Below are positions 13,241-24,238 of a DNA stretch of 64,000 nucleotides, piece by piece; positions within the stretch are counted from its first letter, which is position 1; each line of letters starts with the position of its first letter. The DNA lies in contig CM034599.1 in NCBI GenBank assembly GCA_020091685.1, positions 31,163,920-31,227,919 on the forward strand, given 5' to 3'. The notes beneath the pieces were generated by a model, which had not been told where the DNA came from, searched no databases, and worked only from the letters and a program-made list of their open reading frames with translations. This DNA comes from Lutjanus erythropterus (lineage: Eukaryota; Chordata; Actinopteri; Lutjaniformes; Lutjanidae). The position numbers and the translations under genes were made by a program.

Positions 13241-14479
13241 GAGTAGCACCGTATCAAGACTGTCAAAGTCCCCTTCCGTTGCTGTGTTGTATACTCTAAT
13301 GCGCCCCTCCAACCCAAAACACCGTGGTGAAAGATCATGGGAGAAAACAGTGTTTTATTTGCTATGTAGAAGGACAAAAAAGGAAAATGCATATTGGCTG
13401 GTTGGATTGTCCTCTAACATACTGTCTCGACCACTTGGCCACTACTCGAAGCAAGCTTCAAAATAGAGCTTTACAGAATGTGGACCTCTCCCTCCACCAA
13501 TGGTGCATTTAACATTGCAGAAAAGAGCACCAAAGTGCTTATTTCTACTCCATCAAATGGGGAGCCTGGGAGGCTGGATTGGAGTGCTCAGCTCCTAAAA
13601 TTGCTGCCAAGATATGCCACTGACTTTTTCAACCAGCTTTCAGTTACAACAGTATAATACGAGAGTGGAGAGGAGGAGCCTGTCTGTTCTTTCTCTCTTT
13701 GTAGGGGTATTTATGACCAGAATATTTTGGTTCGAACCCTGTTTTTTTCCCCACTTTTTGGTCTTTTTAAGCCTTGACCAATTTCATGTGTTTTACCATT
13801 TTGTTTTTGTTCAGATTTTTCAATTTATTGATATGTCTGTGAAAAAAAGATGATGCTGGACATGAAAAACACCTGAGAAAATATTCACTCATCTATCCAT
13901 CCATCTTTTTATCCTTCCATGGAGCCATTTATCTATTTCTTAAAACCCAAGCAATATATTAGCCAACATAATTGGCCCAGTAATGGCCTATCACAGCTAT
14001 ATCTGTCTATATCTGTATTGATGAATATGTTGTTCAATATGGAAGCCTTTTTTCGGAACATTATGCAGATTGTTTGTATTTTTTAGCTTTACGCATGGCA
14101 TTTCATGTGTATTTAATCCTTCTTAATTCAAGTTATCGCAGCTATATCAGCATCAGCATATATGTTATTTTATATGTGTCAGTATGAAGACTTTTTTTCA
14201 CAACATAATACAGATTGTTTTAATTTTTCTAGCTTTATAGACAGCATTTTATGTATATGCCTTTTCCTAATTCAAGTATGTAGTTCTATTTTGTGTTTTT
14301 ATTTATAGTTATTTATATTATTTATTTAAATACTGGTGAAAATTTACAACTTCAGTGCCCTGATACCATTTTGAACAATAAAGTTTGTCATAAAACTGTA
14401 AAATATGCTATCTCCATTAGATATTAGTGATGTTGATGATGAAAGGAGCCATTTGTTGAATAAGTAAACTTAATGCATT
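13241..14479. other. Intergenic, AT-rich
   Basis: Short frames at 13218-13853 have no domain. Positions 14020-14350 contain a loose internal duplication (CAGATTGTTT...TTTTAGCTTTA / CAGATTGTTTT...TCTAGCTTTATAG, about 150 bp apart) of unknown origin. Confidence 0.5.
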
Positions 14480-14852
14480 TCTTAATCATATTGATTTTTA
14501 ATCAATACAACCGATAATTGATTATTAATCTATCAACTTTTACAACTATTCAGATAATTGATTAATTGTTTTGAGCCAATGTCTAATTAAAAAATGTCCA
14601 CAATCTCTGATGTTACCCTCCAAAGTGTGAATATTTTCTGGTTTCTTTAGTCCTCTATGATAGAAAACTGAATATCTTTGTGTTGTGGACAAAAAAAAGA
14701 CATTTGAGGACGTCACCTTGGACTTTGGAAAACACTGACCAAGATTTTTCACCATTTTCTGACATATTATGGACCAAACAACTTATCGACTAATCAAGAA
14801 AATAATCAACAGATAAATCGTTAATGAAAATAACTGTTTGTTGCAGCTCTAC
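14480..14852 (-). mobile_element. hAT-like dispersed repeat, copy 2
   Basis: It is read on the minus strand and starts TAGAGCTGCAACAAACAG. It contains GACGTCCTCAAATG as at 1200-1504, plus TTTGGTCCATAATATGTCAG and paired ATTAATC blocks. The left boundary is approximate. Confidence 0.75.
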
Positions 14853-15439
14853 CAAGCGTTTGATGACCACATATGAGAGATCCTTGTAAAAAAATGTGTT
14901 TATACATGTATTACATTTCTGTATATATGTTCTATTTTCTGTATATTGAACAAAATAGGCTGAAACATCAGTATCCGAATCTATCTATCTTGTGTTATGT
15001 TGTAGTGGTGGTCTGGTGTTGTATGCATATGTGTCACAGTGTTTTTGCAGCCCATATATGATGCAGCTCTGTATGTGTGTGGCTGTCTGTTTGCCGATCC
15101 ACTTCCCCTGGTGTGTGAAGTGTTGGATAATTAGCTGCCTTATCAGCCTGGGACACGGGCAGTCTCCTCTCCACTGACAGGTCATGGAGCCCAGGACCAG
15201 CGGGAGGTTGAAGAAAAGAAGGAGGTGGGATGATAAGGCCACAGGAGGAGAGAGACAAGGAGGAGCTGAAGGGAGAGAGAACAGGCGGGGGAGAGAAGGG
15301 GTAGGGTAGAGGGGGCAGACAAAACCTGAAAGAGAGAAATGGGATGAGGAGCCAGACAGAGGAGTAGACAGAGAGATGGAGCAGTTAAAAAGGGGGAGAC
15401 AGTTAGGCCCCGCAAGGACAGAGCAGCTGCTCCGGCCTA

Positions 15440-15560
15440 TCAGCTCTTCCACGAGACCTCGGCGCTCATTAGCATAAATTCGAATGACAAATGTGGCCCG
15501 CTTTGGCAAAGACTAATTAATTCACGGAGGGGGGAAACTCACCAGAGTAAGAATTCAAAT
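15440..15560. promoter_or_regulatory. Candidate conserved regulatory element (homeodomain-like sites)
   Basis: It is non-repetitive and contains CTCATTAGCATAAATTCG, AATGACAAATG and GACTAATTAATTCACGG, which resemble POU and homeodomain sites. The composition differs from the purine-rich tract just before it (15200-15400). Conservation is not testable here. Confidence 0.3.
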
Positions 15561-16338
15561 CATTCACTGCCACGGGCCTGAACAAGTGTTAAGAGGGAGC
15601 ATGTTGAGCTCCATTGTGTTTGGGAATTACTACAGTTGCCTTACATGTCCTGAAAAGGTTACAGCTTTCATTTCACTCTTTGACTTGTGTTTGCTTTTTG
15701 TATGTACATTTTTTTTTTTTTTTTTTTTTAAACAGTGTTCAGGTTGAGCGCTTGATTTTTGAAAGTTTGTAAAGGTATGTTGCTTATTTTTAATATTCCA
15801 TATTTACACGATGTGTGTGGGTGGGTGTGATTAGGTTGATTAGACTGATAGGTTGTATTCAGTGTATTTTCACACACATTCAGGCACACACACATTCAGG
15901 ACTTCATGATTTATAAGAGGGAACAATGGACTGGAAAAGATTGCTTCGCTCTGAAGTGATGGCAGGCTGAGCAGCCTGGGAGACACAGGGAAAGGATAAG
16001 TGCTCCCCCTTGTGTTCAGCACACTTACTTCTTCTCTGGTTTTCTGCTCCCTAACTTTGTCTCATGGTTACTTTGCACATATATACTACCACACTCATTG
16101 CATTTTAATTTATAAAAACTCTGTATAATATTTATATTTTTGTATATCTGTTGTGTTTTATAGCAAATTATTTACATTATGTATTATGGGGATATTCCAT
16201 TAATATTTATCTTATTATCTGTAACCTATACAGAGACTTTTTCTACCATTTCTTTGTTCAGCTATTCCTTAATTATTGTTGTTACCTGGTGTGTTGTTTT
16301 TTCTATTGATGTTCTCTCTTCTTGTGTGTACATATAGC
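15561..16338. other. Intergenic, T-rich; poly(T) at about 15709-15729
   Basis: Short CACACA/GTGTGG runs near 15815-15895. No gene is seen. Confidence 0.55.
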
Positions 16339-17186
16339 CTTATTTCTACCACAGGAAATTTTTCCAGGGACTAGGAACCTTTGAAGGAACACAGTGCGTT
16401 TCCACGAGAGGGGTAGTAATTTAACATTACTGGTTGGTCAAGTACTTTTAGCATTTGATTTAATCATCCATTTAAAAAATTACAGCCACAAACCAGTTTT
16501 TTGTTTTTTGTTTATTGTGCTTTGACATATCGACTTGGAGTTAGAGATGAAAGCCTACGACAGATGCACTGACAACAAGCTTTTAGTTCCTTGAAAAAAA
16601 GTAGCTCCCAGAAATAAAAGTTATGGTTGCTCTGGGTGGAAATGTGGCTTCAGATCCTTGAAAAGTAGTTCCTTGCACTAAAAGTTCCTGGCACTTTTGG
16701 TTGAGAGGCGGCTCAACCAAAAGTTGACTGTGGCTGTGGCTGACTGGTCAAGTACTTGCAGCATTTTATTTCAGCCAACGTTTTTTAAAAATTAACACCT
16801 GTAAACCAGTTTGTTTTTTGTTCACTGTGCTTTGACACATCAACATGGAGCTACAGAGGAAAGCATACAACAGACAGGCCGATGACGACGTCCAGGCCTT
16901 TTTAAGCATTTATGCTGAGAATGAAGTCCAGCAGGAATTGTCTTTCTGACACACAAATGATGCCTGTCCATCACTTTATAAGGTGTCATTGTTGTTGTAT
17001 AGTTGCATGCAAGAATGACATAAAAACAGACATTGCTTTTTCATATGTCAGACTGCCTAATCTTTGTGGGTCACTGCGGTGAAAATGCAGACAACAAAAG
17101 ACTGAAGGAATCTTTTAGTGTCTTGAAAAGTACCACATTTCCTGGAACTAAAAGTTCTTGGTACTTAAGGTGGAAATATCTTGCCG
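16339..17186. mobile_element. Composite DNA transposon remnant, Harbinger-like
   Basis: The ends are roughly inverted (TATTTCTACC / GGTGGAAATA). An internal stretch (GACTGGTCAAGTACTT ... CTTTGACAYATC) occurs at about 16434-16560 and again at about 16741-16880, so the element is partly duplicated. A 12-bp perfect hairpin (16694-16723) lies at the junction. A small Myb-like frame sits at 16845-16949. Confidence 0.6.
16845..16949 (+). pseudogene. 34-codon remnant resembling a Myb/SANT-type transposon protein
   Basis: This short open frame reads MELQRKAYNRQADDDV then QAFLSIYAENEVQQELSF and stop. The D-D-[V]-x-A-[FL]-L-x-[IL]-x-[AG]-[E]-x-E-V-Q-x-E-L pattern resembles the start of the Myb/SANT-like protein of PIF/Harbinger elements. 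It is too short to act alone. The assignment rests on pattern memory and is tentative. Confidence 0.4.
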
Positions 17187-17189
17187 TGT

Positions 17190-17330
17190 ATATACTGTCT
17201 CCTTAAACTGTCTGGATAAGCTGCTGCTATAACACAGGAATTTCCCAATTTGGGATCAATAAAGTCCGTCCGTCCATCCGACCGCCTGTCCCTCCATCTG
17301 TCCATCCATTCATCCATCTAATCTTGCCTC
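17190..17330 (+). repeat. Retroposon-tail-like text plus (TCCR)n tetranucleotides
   Basis: GGAATTTCCCAATTTGGGAT then CAATAAAG resembles the 3' tail of teleost LINEs. It is followed by GTCCGTCCGTCCATCC and related tetranucleotide repeats. Confidence 0.5.
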
Positions 17331-17489
17331 AATCTGGTTTCATACACTATGCTTATGCTCAGTAGGACAGAGTAACTCGAGGTCACGTTAAAATGATATT
17401 GCACTCTGTCACTATGGATACCTGAACAAAGTTTTGTACATTATTTCAGCCTTTCTTTCTTCTAAGCACAGTGAGCATTACCTCATTTT

Positions 17490-17660
17490 ATCCAATGAAA
17501 AAGAGGCAAAGCCTGCCAATGACATGTCCATCTCCTCAACTTTTCTTAACAAGCCGATCGTTCTCAGGGGATTTGTATAAATTGAATCAATCCAACATGT
17601 TGGCAAGTGACACCGGCTAGCGTGGGGGGCCTAAATGATCCATTTGACGGAGATTATAAA
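17490..17660. promoter_or_regulatory. Candidate conserved regulatory element
   Basis: This non-repeat sequence includes CAAGCCGATCG, ATTGAATCAATCC, TTGGCAAGTGACACC and GATCCATTTGACGG. The same GATCCATTTGACGGAG string recurs at 37195-37210 in the candidate promoter, which is either a shared site or coincidence. Confidence 0.25.
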
Positions 17661-18728
17661 GTCTCTGCTTCATGCCCTGGCTCGCGTTAGCCCTCAATCC
17701 TCTTTGTTTTCCACTTTACAGCAGGTTTAACTCATCAAATCCAGGTGTTCCTGCAGCAGTGCGAGTATGTGTGAGCATGTGTCTCAGTCTCTCACCCTCT
17801 CTGGCTGCGTCTGTCTCACTCTCTCTACCTCCTTACATTTCAGTCTTTTCTTTCTTTCTCCTCCATATTCCAGAACATACCAAGCGCAGCCAGGTGCAAG
17901 CGTTTTCCTTACCAAATCCCTTGTTAAAGACCCCACAACGGGTGCCCAAAAGCGCTAAACCAGGCTCTTCCTGCACCATAATTACATCAAAACAGAACAT
18001 GTTGTGCAGTGTGCAGGACTATTTATATATCCACATTGAGAGCCAGTTTTCTCTCTTTCTGCTTTCAAGGAACATCCTTCTGCGACTACTGCGTGTGCGT
18101 GCGTGTGTGGGTGCTGGGGGAGTAAATGGGTGGCGGTTGGCGGGGGAAGTGTGATTCTCCAGGTGGCACACAGGGGCCCCAGTCCTCACTGCCCGTTACC
18201 AATTACCCCAAGACTCTTACACCTGTGAAACGCATTATAACTTGACCAAAACACTGAAAGTAGGTGGTTCTCTTTTCGTCTGACAGTGGCGGACAGCTAA
18301 AGCGATTTGAAGGCAATGCTATAACCAACTGTTGGTTCAAAAGGGATCATTCAGGCAAAGCCACAACTATTATGGGCCTACTATTCATATCTTTGTATGA
18401 GGCCATCACAATTTCCATACTAGCACTGTATGTAATATGATTGCTCTCTGGTTTAAACTACAGAATGGTCTTTGTTGGAAGCGTCTCATAATTGTGCAAT
18501 GTTCCAGGCTCTGATGGGCAATTACATTGTAGGCCCAGTCATTTATTTATTTAATACTGTCGCTACCATGGCAATGACGTTTGTGTCATTCAAGCTAGCA
18601 TGCTTTCATTTAGTATTTCATTGTATTTCACAGATCTTCACATTTGCAGTCAGGCAACACCATGTCAACAAAGGAAGACACTTTGTCACATAAAAACTTA
18701 GTCACCAAGTTCGAAAACTCAATGACTA
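17661..18728. other. Intergenic, repeat-poor
   Basis: A 160-codon plus-strand frame at 17672-18154 is a pyrimidine-rich chance frame. The text is repeat-poor and may contain conserved non-coding sequence, but I cannot show it. Confidence 0.45.
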
Positions 18729-19445
18729 GGTTGCACCAATAAGCATTGATTTAAGACTAGTCCTAATCAGAGTTTAGCAAAACTAGATCTAAAATCAGTG
18801 TTTCCAGATATAAGATTTAAGAATGAAGACTAAGTTGCGCTCTGTTGCAAAATTAATAACTTATCCTAGTTTAGTAAAACCTAGTAAATAAAGTTTAAAA
18901 AGAAAATAATAATAAACCACTATTTGTGTTGCATCTTTCATACAAGACAGGCAGCCCAAAGTCCTTTACAAGAAAGACATTACATGCACCAAGTGCTTCA
19001 CATAAAAAAGACAAAAAATGAACATAAAAACAGGAATGCGATGCCATAATTAATGCAAAATGAGATGAAGAATCAAAATGTGTACAAATATGATAAGAAC
19101 AGAGTAGAATGCATCTTCACATGGATAAAACCCGCTAGATAATACTGGTAAAAGTAAGATAAAATAAAGATTAAAAAAAATAGAATGCAGAAGATATGGA
19201 GATGTATGCTGGATGCTGAAAAGTTGGTTAAAAAGTTGGTAAGTGGATGACAGTTTTATTTGGAGTTTTTAAATTTTTGGTGCAAGAGAACAGAACTCTA
19301 CATCTAGGTTTTAAGTAAATGTGTTTTAAACAGGTCTAAACAGAATCTTACTTAATTCTAAGCTAGTTTAGTAGTTTAGTGCAACATAATTTAAAGTTAA
19401 CCATGATTTAATGAGGTTTAAAAATTAATACTTATTGATGTAACC
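18729..19445. mobile_element. Inverted-repeat element
   Basis: The left end GGTTGCACCAATAAGCATTG is matched by the right end reversed, GGTTACATCAATAAGTATTA. Both continue with TTTAGT/TAAACC-rich text. The interior (18900-19020) has TTGCATCTTTCATACAAGAC and CCAAAGTCCTTTACA, like a retroposon tail. There is no coding frame. Confidence 0.75.
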
Positions 19446-19769
19446 AAGCCTTTAGTTTCTTTATTAAATTTCAGCGTGTATGTGTGTGTGTGTGCAGGAG
19501 GAAAGACAATGCTAAGCCAAAAGAAATGTGCAAATATGTTTTGATGGATGGTCATAGTAAAATAACCACTGAGTTCCATGTAATGAGCCAGTCAAAGTGA
19601 TAGTTATGGTCTTACGGGTTGGGCGCTGGACCTGAGGTTGAACAACAGCAGCAAAACAAGCACACACCCACACTATGAACAAAGCAACATCTGACTGAAT
19701 GGCAAAAATACAAAAATGAGAAACTCAACTGGCTGAAAGGATCAGAAACTGTATTTGGAACTGTTTATT

Positions 19770-19955
19770 ACCTACGCCAAGGAAGTTGTGTTTTGGGCTC
19801 TGTTTGTTTGTCAGCAGGATTACGGAAAAACTATGGGCATCATTCGCATGAAACTTGATGCAAAGCTAAGGCCGAGGAGGAGCCCAGTAAATTTTGGATT
19901 GGATATCAATCACAAGGCAGATACACAAATAATTTTTGACTTTCGTTAACATTGC
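19770..19955 (+). repeat. Dispersed repeat fragment (TTTGTTTGTCAGCAGGATTACG type)
   Basis: CTGTTTGTTTGTCAGCAGG, ATGAAACTTGATG and AATAATTTTTGACTTTCG match a repeat text known from many vertebrate genomes. The 64-codon frame over it is incidental. Confidence 0.55.
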
Positions 19956-21219
19956 AAAATAGGTTATTTAAGGTTACATATTAAAATCCATTGAATGGTA
20001 GTAAAATTCAGGACTCAAGTTCAAAGGTAAAAATTGTAACAATGCTTTTTTTCTCAAACTGATGTGTGGCTATGGAATCAATAAAGACAAACATATGCAA
20101 CAAATTATACCCTTACTGACATCCAAATGTGGCAGAGGTATGTGGTCTCCATGTGCCCCTCTAGTTACTATATTGTCAGCTGAAATTGTGAAATATTGTG
20201 TTGCCTAGTTACTGGAGAAGCAAAGACACCAGACAGCACCTTGTTTTTCTAGTTGCACAGTACACATGCTATAGACAGACGCCTGTTGCTGAGTTCCTGT
20301 TTACTTTTGCCTGTCAACTCAAGTGTAATGTTTAGGTTACATGCCTCTGTTTAGTTCATGGGCTTGTTAAGGTTGATGTGTGGCTCATATTGATAATGGC
20401 GAGCATCGTGGAAACCTCAGAAGCAAAGTTTTTGGTTGTTGTCTTCCGCTATGTTCTCCAAGCTACCTCAGCCATGATAAATGGACCCAAACTATTACAA
20501 TATGATATACAGTTTAATATATTTACAGGATGGGATTTCTCACAGAAATTGAAACACATCTTGAAGAAAAATGTGAAAATTAATATTATCACACTTACTG
20601 TGGATACATTACATCTGCTAGATGCATTGCATTGCAGGGGGCTACATGAAATAAATCTACAGACAGTCCTTTTTGATGTAAAAGCCTTCTGCCAAACGCA
20701 GTCAAGAAATCCAATGCCCCCACACTCACCCTATCAACTTCAGGGTGTCATGACCAGTAGCTTTGATAGGTTATCCACTGAGGGGGCTCCACACCACTGA
20801 TAAGCCCGAGGGGGTTCAGAGATACAGCAGGCCCCAAAACTCTACCGTGCCAGTAAAATTTATTGACATCACATCTCCAGAAATCACTCATGTTAACTGC
20901 ATTTCTGAGGACACTGTGTCACAATCACTGTTGACCGACAGGATTATTGTTATTTGATTATGCAACAAATTGTTTGATATGCGTCACCAAACATTCATGC
21001 AGAGATGTATACAGTTTAGAAGAAGCCTCTATACTGTTTTCTCCCCTATTGTGAATTATAGGCCCATATAAATATATATATTTGTATAAGTTTTAAAGTC
21101 AGTATCCCAGTCTTCTTTAAACTTCATAAATTATTTTTATCAAGGCTAGTGAAAACTCAGTATCCTGCTCACTGTCTACTTTGTTGAGGGCAGTTGTAAC
21201 CTAATAAGGGATAATTCAG
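19956..21219. other. Intergenic, nothing recognised
   Basis: A 140-codon frame at 20378-20800 has no recognisable domain, no splice partners and no conserved motif. Confidence 0.5.
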
Positions 21220-21940
21220 ATCATCTGAAGTGGGGCTGCATGGGGTACTTGTTGATAGTCAGTGTATTACCTGCAGTAGATGGCAGTCCTCCAGTTTAGA
21301 GAAGCAGCAGGAGCATCAGTGTAGAAAGCCAAGCAATGTACTGCTGTGGACAGGGTCAGCAGCAAAAACCTGTTTTAGCTACCTAAAAATAGGGTCCACC
21401 TAAAAAGAATAAATAAATAAATAAAAATAAACTGTCAGACATCCTTTTCCAACAAGAAACAAGTCAAATATAATTTCCTTCAAACTCACGGCAGTCGCTG
21501 GTCTAACGCTACCTCGAACAGTTAATTTATTTATGTTATTGTGGAACTTAAGTGTTTTAAAAGGTTAGTTCGTTACAGCTACAGTTACAACTTAAACAAA
21601 CTGCACCTCCCATTTTCTGCAACGTAAAATTGCTGTTTTTGCAAAAGGAGTCTGGTTGAAAGAGAGAAAGTGACATTTGGCTTATATATAGGTGGTTTCT
21701 CACTGGAAAAGGCTGTTTGACAACAAGTAAAGCATTGGAAACATTAATACTTATACATATAGCATACACTTATACTGATATTAATTTTGGGGGTCATTAA
21801 AAATACGTTTTGCTGCTGACCCTGTCCACACAGGGTACTGCTTCTCCAAACTGGGTGCATGCCGACCACCACCTACTGTGGGTAACACACTGACTATGGA
21901 TGAGTACTTCATAAAAACCCCACTTCAAATACTCCAAACT
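21220..21940. mobile_element. Long terminal-inverted-repeat element
   Basis: The left arm (about 21220-21380: GAAGTGGGGC, TAGTCAGTGTATTACC, GAGAAGCAGCAG, GACAGGGTCAGCAGCAAAA) is repeated inverted in the right arm (about 21803-21940). The arms are over 100 bp and about 85% alike by eye. The interior has TGCAACGTAAAATTGC. It is non-coding. Confidence 0.8.
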
Positions 21941-22616
21941 ATGTCTTTAAAATGATGAAATTTGCATTCACTTACAGTAGACTAAGGTGTGATTGTTGCT
22001 ACACCTTTGCAATACCCAACAGAAGCACACGAAGCTGGGAGGAAGGGAGTGGAGGAATCATGGGAGGAAATGGTTTCATGGCTGAGCTGACTGTTTGAAT
22101 TAGTGTGTTTGAAATGGGCATCGTCTGCTAGCACTCTGACATGGTGTTGCTCTCGCCTTTGGCATGCATCCATCCCCTCAAACTGACACACATGCGCGCG
22201 CGCACACACAAAGTCACACATGCAGTCATACACAGGCACATACGCGCGCACTCACGCACGGAAACACACATCGTGCATTTAGCCTTCCTTCCTCCGACCT
22301 CCCCACTGTGTCTGACACAGCACCCATGATCCTTTGCCTCACGGGCTGTGAGCTGTCAGAGTGACAGGGCATGAGGAGGTTGACATGTGACACTGCAAGA
22401 CAGGATCAAATGTGTCATCATCTCCTCAAACAAAGAAACAAAGAGATGAGAAACTCTTTGCTGTACCATACGCTAATTTTTGTCAGTAATATCACAGCCA
22501 GGTTTAAGTTTTTAATTTAATTTAATTTCATCAGTTTCAACTATGATTTAGCTCTTTTAATCTTTAGGTTCATGCAGGGAAGGCTATGATATGACTTATT
22601 CTTTTTTCATTAGTCC

Positions 22617-22635
22617 CTGTTTGGATTCCAAACAG
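22617..22635. repeat. Perfect short palindrome (9-bp arms, 1-bp centre)
   Basis: CTGTTTGGA-T-TCCAAACAG is a perfect inverted repeat, 31 bp before a second one at 22666-22686. Confidence 0.9.
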
Positions 22636-22665
22636 ACAGGGTGTTGCCAAAGAAATCAACATGTA

Positions 22666-22686
22666 CTGAATGTACCGTACATTCAG
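22666..22686. repeat. Perfect short palindrome (10-bp arms, 1-bp centre)
   Basis: CTGAATGTAC-C-GTACATTCAG is a perfect inverted repeat. The pair with 22617-22635 is unusual for a repeat-poor stretch. Confidence 0.9.
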
Positions 22687-23062
22687 CAATCAACATCATT
22701 AAATTGCGTGTCTAAAGACACATGATCAGCATATTAGCAGACTTCCCAGCTTACATTGTTTTAGAGTTAAAACATTGCTGAACCCCTTCTGTTTTATAAT
22801 TTGAAGAAAACATACATGATGACAACTTGCTGTGTGTCTCTAGAACACTTTGAGTCAAAGTTGCTTGTTTTCACAACTTCTAACTATGATGACAGTTAGT
22901 ATTGAATTGAGTCTCTACCCCCTTACACTTTAAATTCAATAAATTTGTTGGGACCAGTTTCACATATTGTCTTTGTGCCAATGCTGGAACAAAGAAGTTC
23001 CAACAGGAGCAGCTGAAGCTTAAGTCCTTGTGTGAAATGAAGAACTGACTATAAAACTGAGA

Positions 23063-23870
23063 ATATGTAAAAGGAAATCAAATTAGTTTGTAATGTGCAT
23101 CTGTGTGACTGAAAAGTTGTTGGTTCAACTTAATATCTTAAGCTTATTGAACATGTTTTCTCAAGTACAACTGAATTAATATCAAGTTAATTTGGCTAGA
23201 AAAATGTATTTGTTTTGAATCGTTTCAAAACTACCTCAACTTGTCTTTCAAATTCAGTCAGCTTTTAATTTTAAAGCAGCCTGGACACAAACTTTTTTTT
23301 TCCAAGAGCAATTTTACGTATTTTCTGTTATTGTTGACTAAAGTGAGAAAATGTAGCAGTAGTAAATCAAATTTATTTATAATGTTTGTCAGTGTGACTT
23401 AAGTAGTTAGTTCTATTTAATATCTTAAGCTTAACAAACATTTTCTCAAGTACAACGAGATGAAATGTACAATATGTAACTTATACCTCTATGGGGTCTC
23501 TCTTACATTAAAAACTTTAAGATGTAGTTTGATGACGTGAAGTAGTGTTGGTTCACAGGAGTAGTCTTATTCACTCTGAATGACCACTCCAGCTTATTAA
23601 AATGGCAGGACTTATTCACATTGCATGTAGTCACATTTGCCAACTTCCTTCCTCACACTATGACATATCTTGTATGTATGGATCTATGGCAACTATAGGA
23701 TTTATCTACATTTGGATACATTACATCATTGGAATCATTTGGAGTAATGCAAGGACAAAGTATTTGTTTTGAATCGTTACAAAATTACCTCAACTTGTCT
23801 TTACAAATTCAGTCAACTTAGATTTTTAAGGAATCTTCTTCAAGTTAAAACAGTTTTTGTTTTTACAATA
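23063..23870 (+). repeat. Duplicated repeat, second copy split by an insertion
   Basis: Unit 1 (about 23063-23315) carries AATATCTTAAGCTTA, TTTTCTCAAGTACAAC, TATTTGTTTTGAATCGTTTC and CCTCAACTTGTCTTT. The first half recurs at about 23345-23457 and the second half at about 23758-23870. About 300 bp of unrelated sequence lies between the halves. Confidence 0.75.
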
Positions 23871-24167
23871 CCTACTACTACACAGCTGAGACATTCACAA
23901 TGAATATTTATATTGTCACATAACTATGTAAAATGGATGGAATATTATGAGCAAATGGACTTGAATGCATATCTAGATGAAATCAAAGAAAAACTTTACA
24001 ATAGATGGGTCAATACTGAGAACTTAAGCTTGATTATCATCTGATCTGAGCAGGCTGAGGTGTTAAAATTAGACTGGGACAAAACCTCATAAGATTACTG
24101 CTGTAATCCTCTACTCTACTCTCCTGTGTCTGACAAGCTGTCGTCAGGTAGAGCGCATACAGTATGA

Positions 24168-24170
<3 letters not shown>

Positions 24171-24236
<66 letters not shown>
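24171..24236. repeat. (CA)33 microsatellite
   Basis: Sixty-six bases of pure CA. The reverse strand gives a false Cys-Val open frame. Confidence 0.98.

Positions 24237-24238
<2 letters not shown>

Larger units (their letters stand above)
21941..23062. other. Intergenic; CA-rich patch and paired palindromes
   Basis: Positions 22185-22270 are a broken CA/CG-rich repeat. The two perfect palindromes at 22617-22686 are the only structured feature. Confidence 0.55.

Noticed and set aside
14985-15509. 174-codon minus-strand frame, among the longest in the window
   Set aside because: It covers a purine-rich tract (pyrimidine on minus) with Ser/Leu/Pro bias, no domain, and overlapping frames in other phases.
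17672-18154. 160-codon plus-strand frame
   Set aside because: Pyrimidine-rich, Leu/Ser-biased composition with no motif or splice partners.
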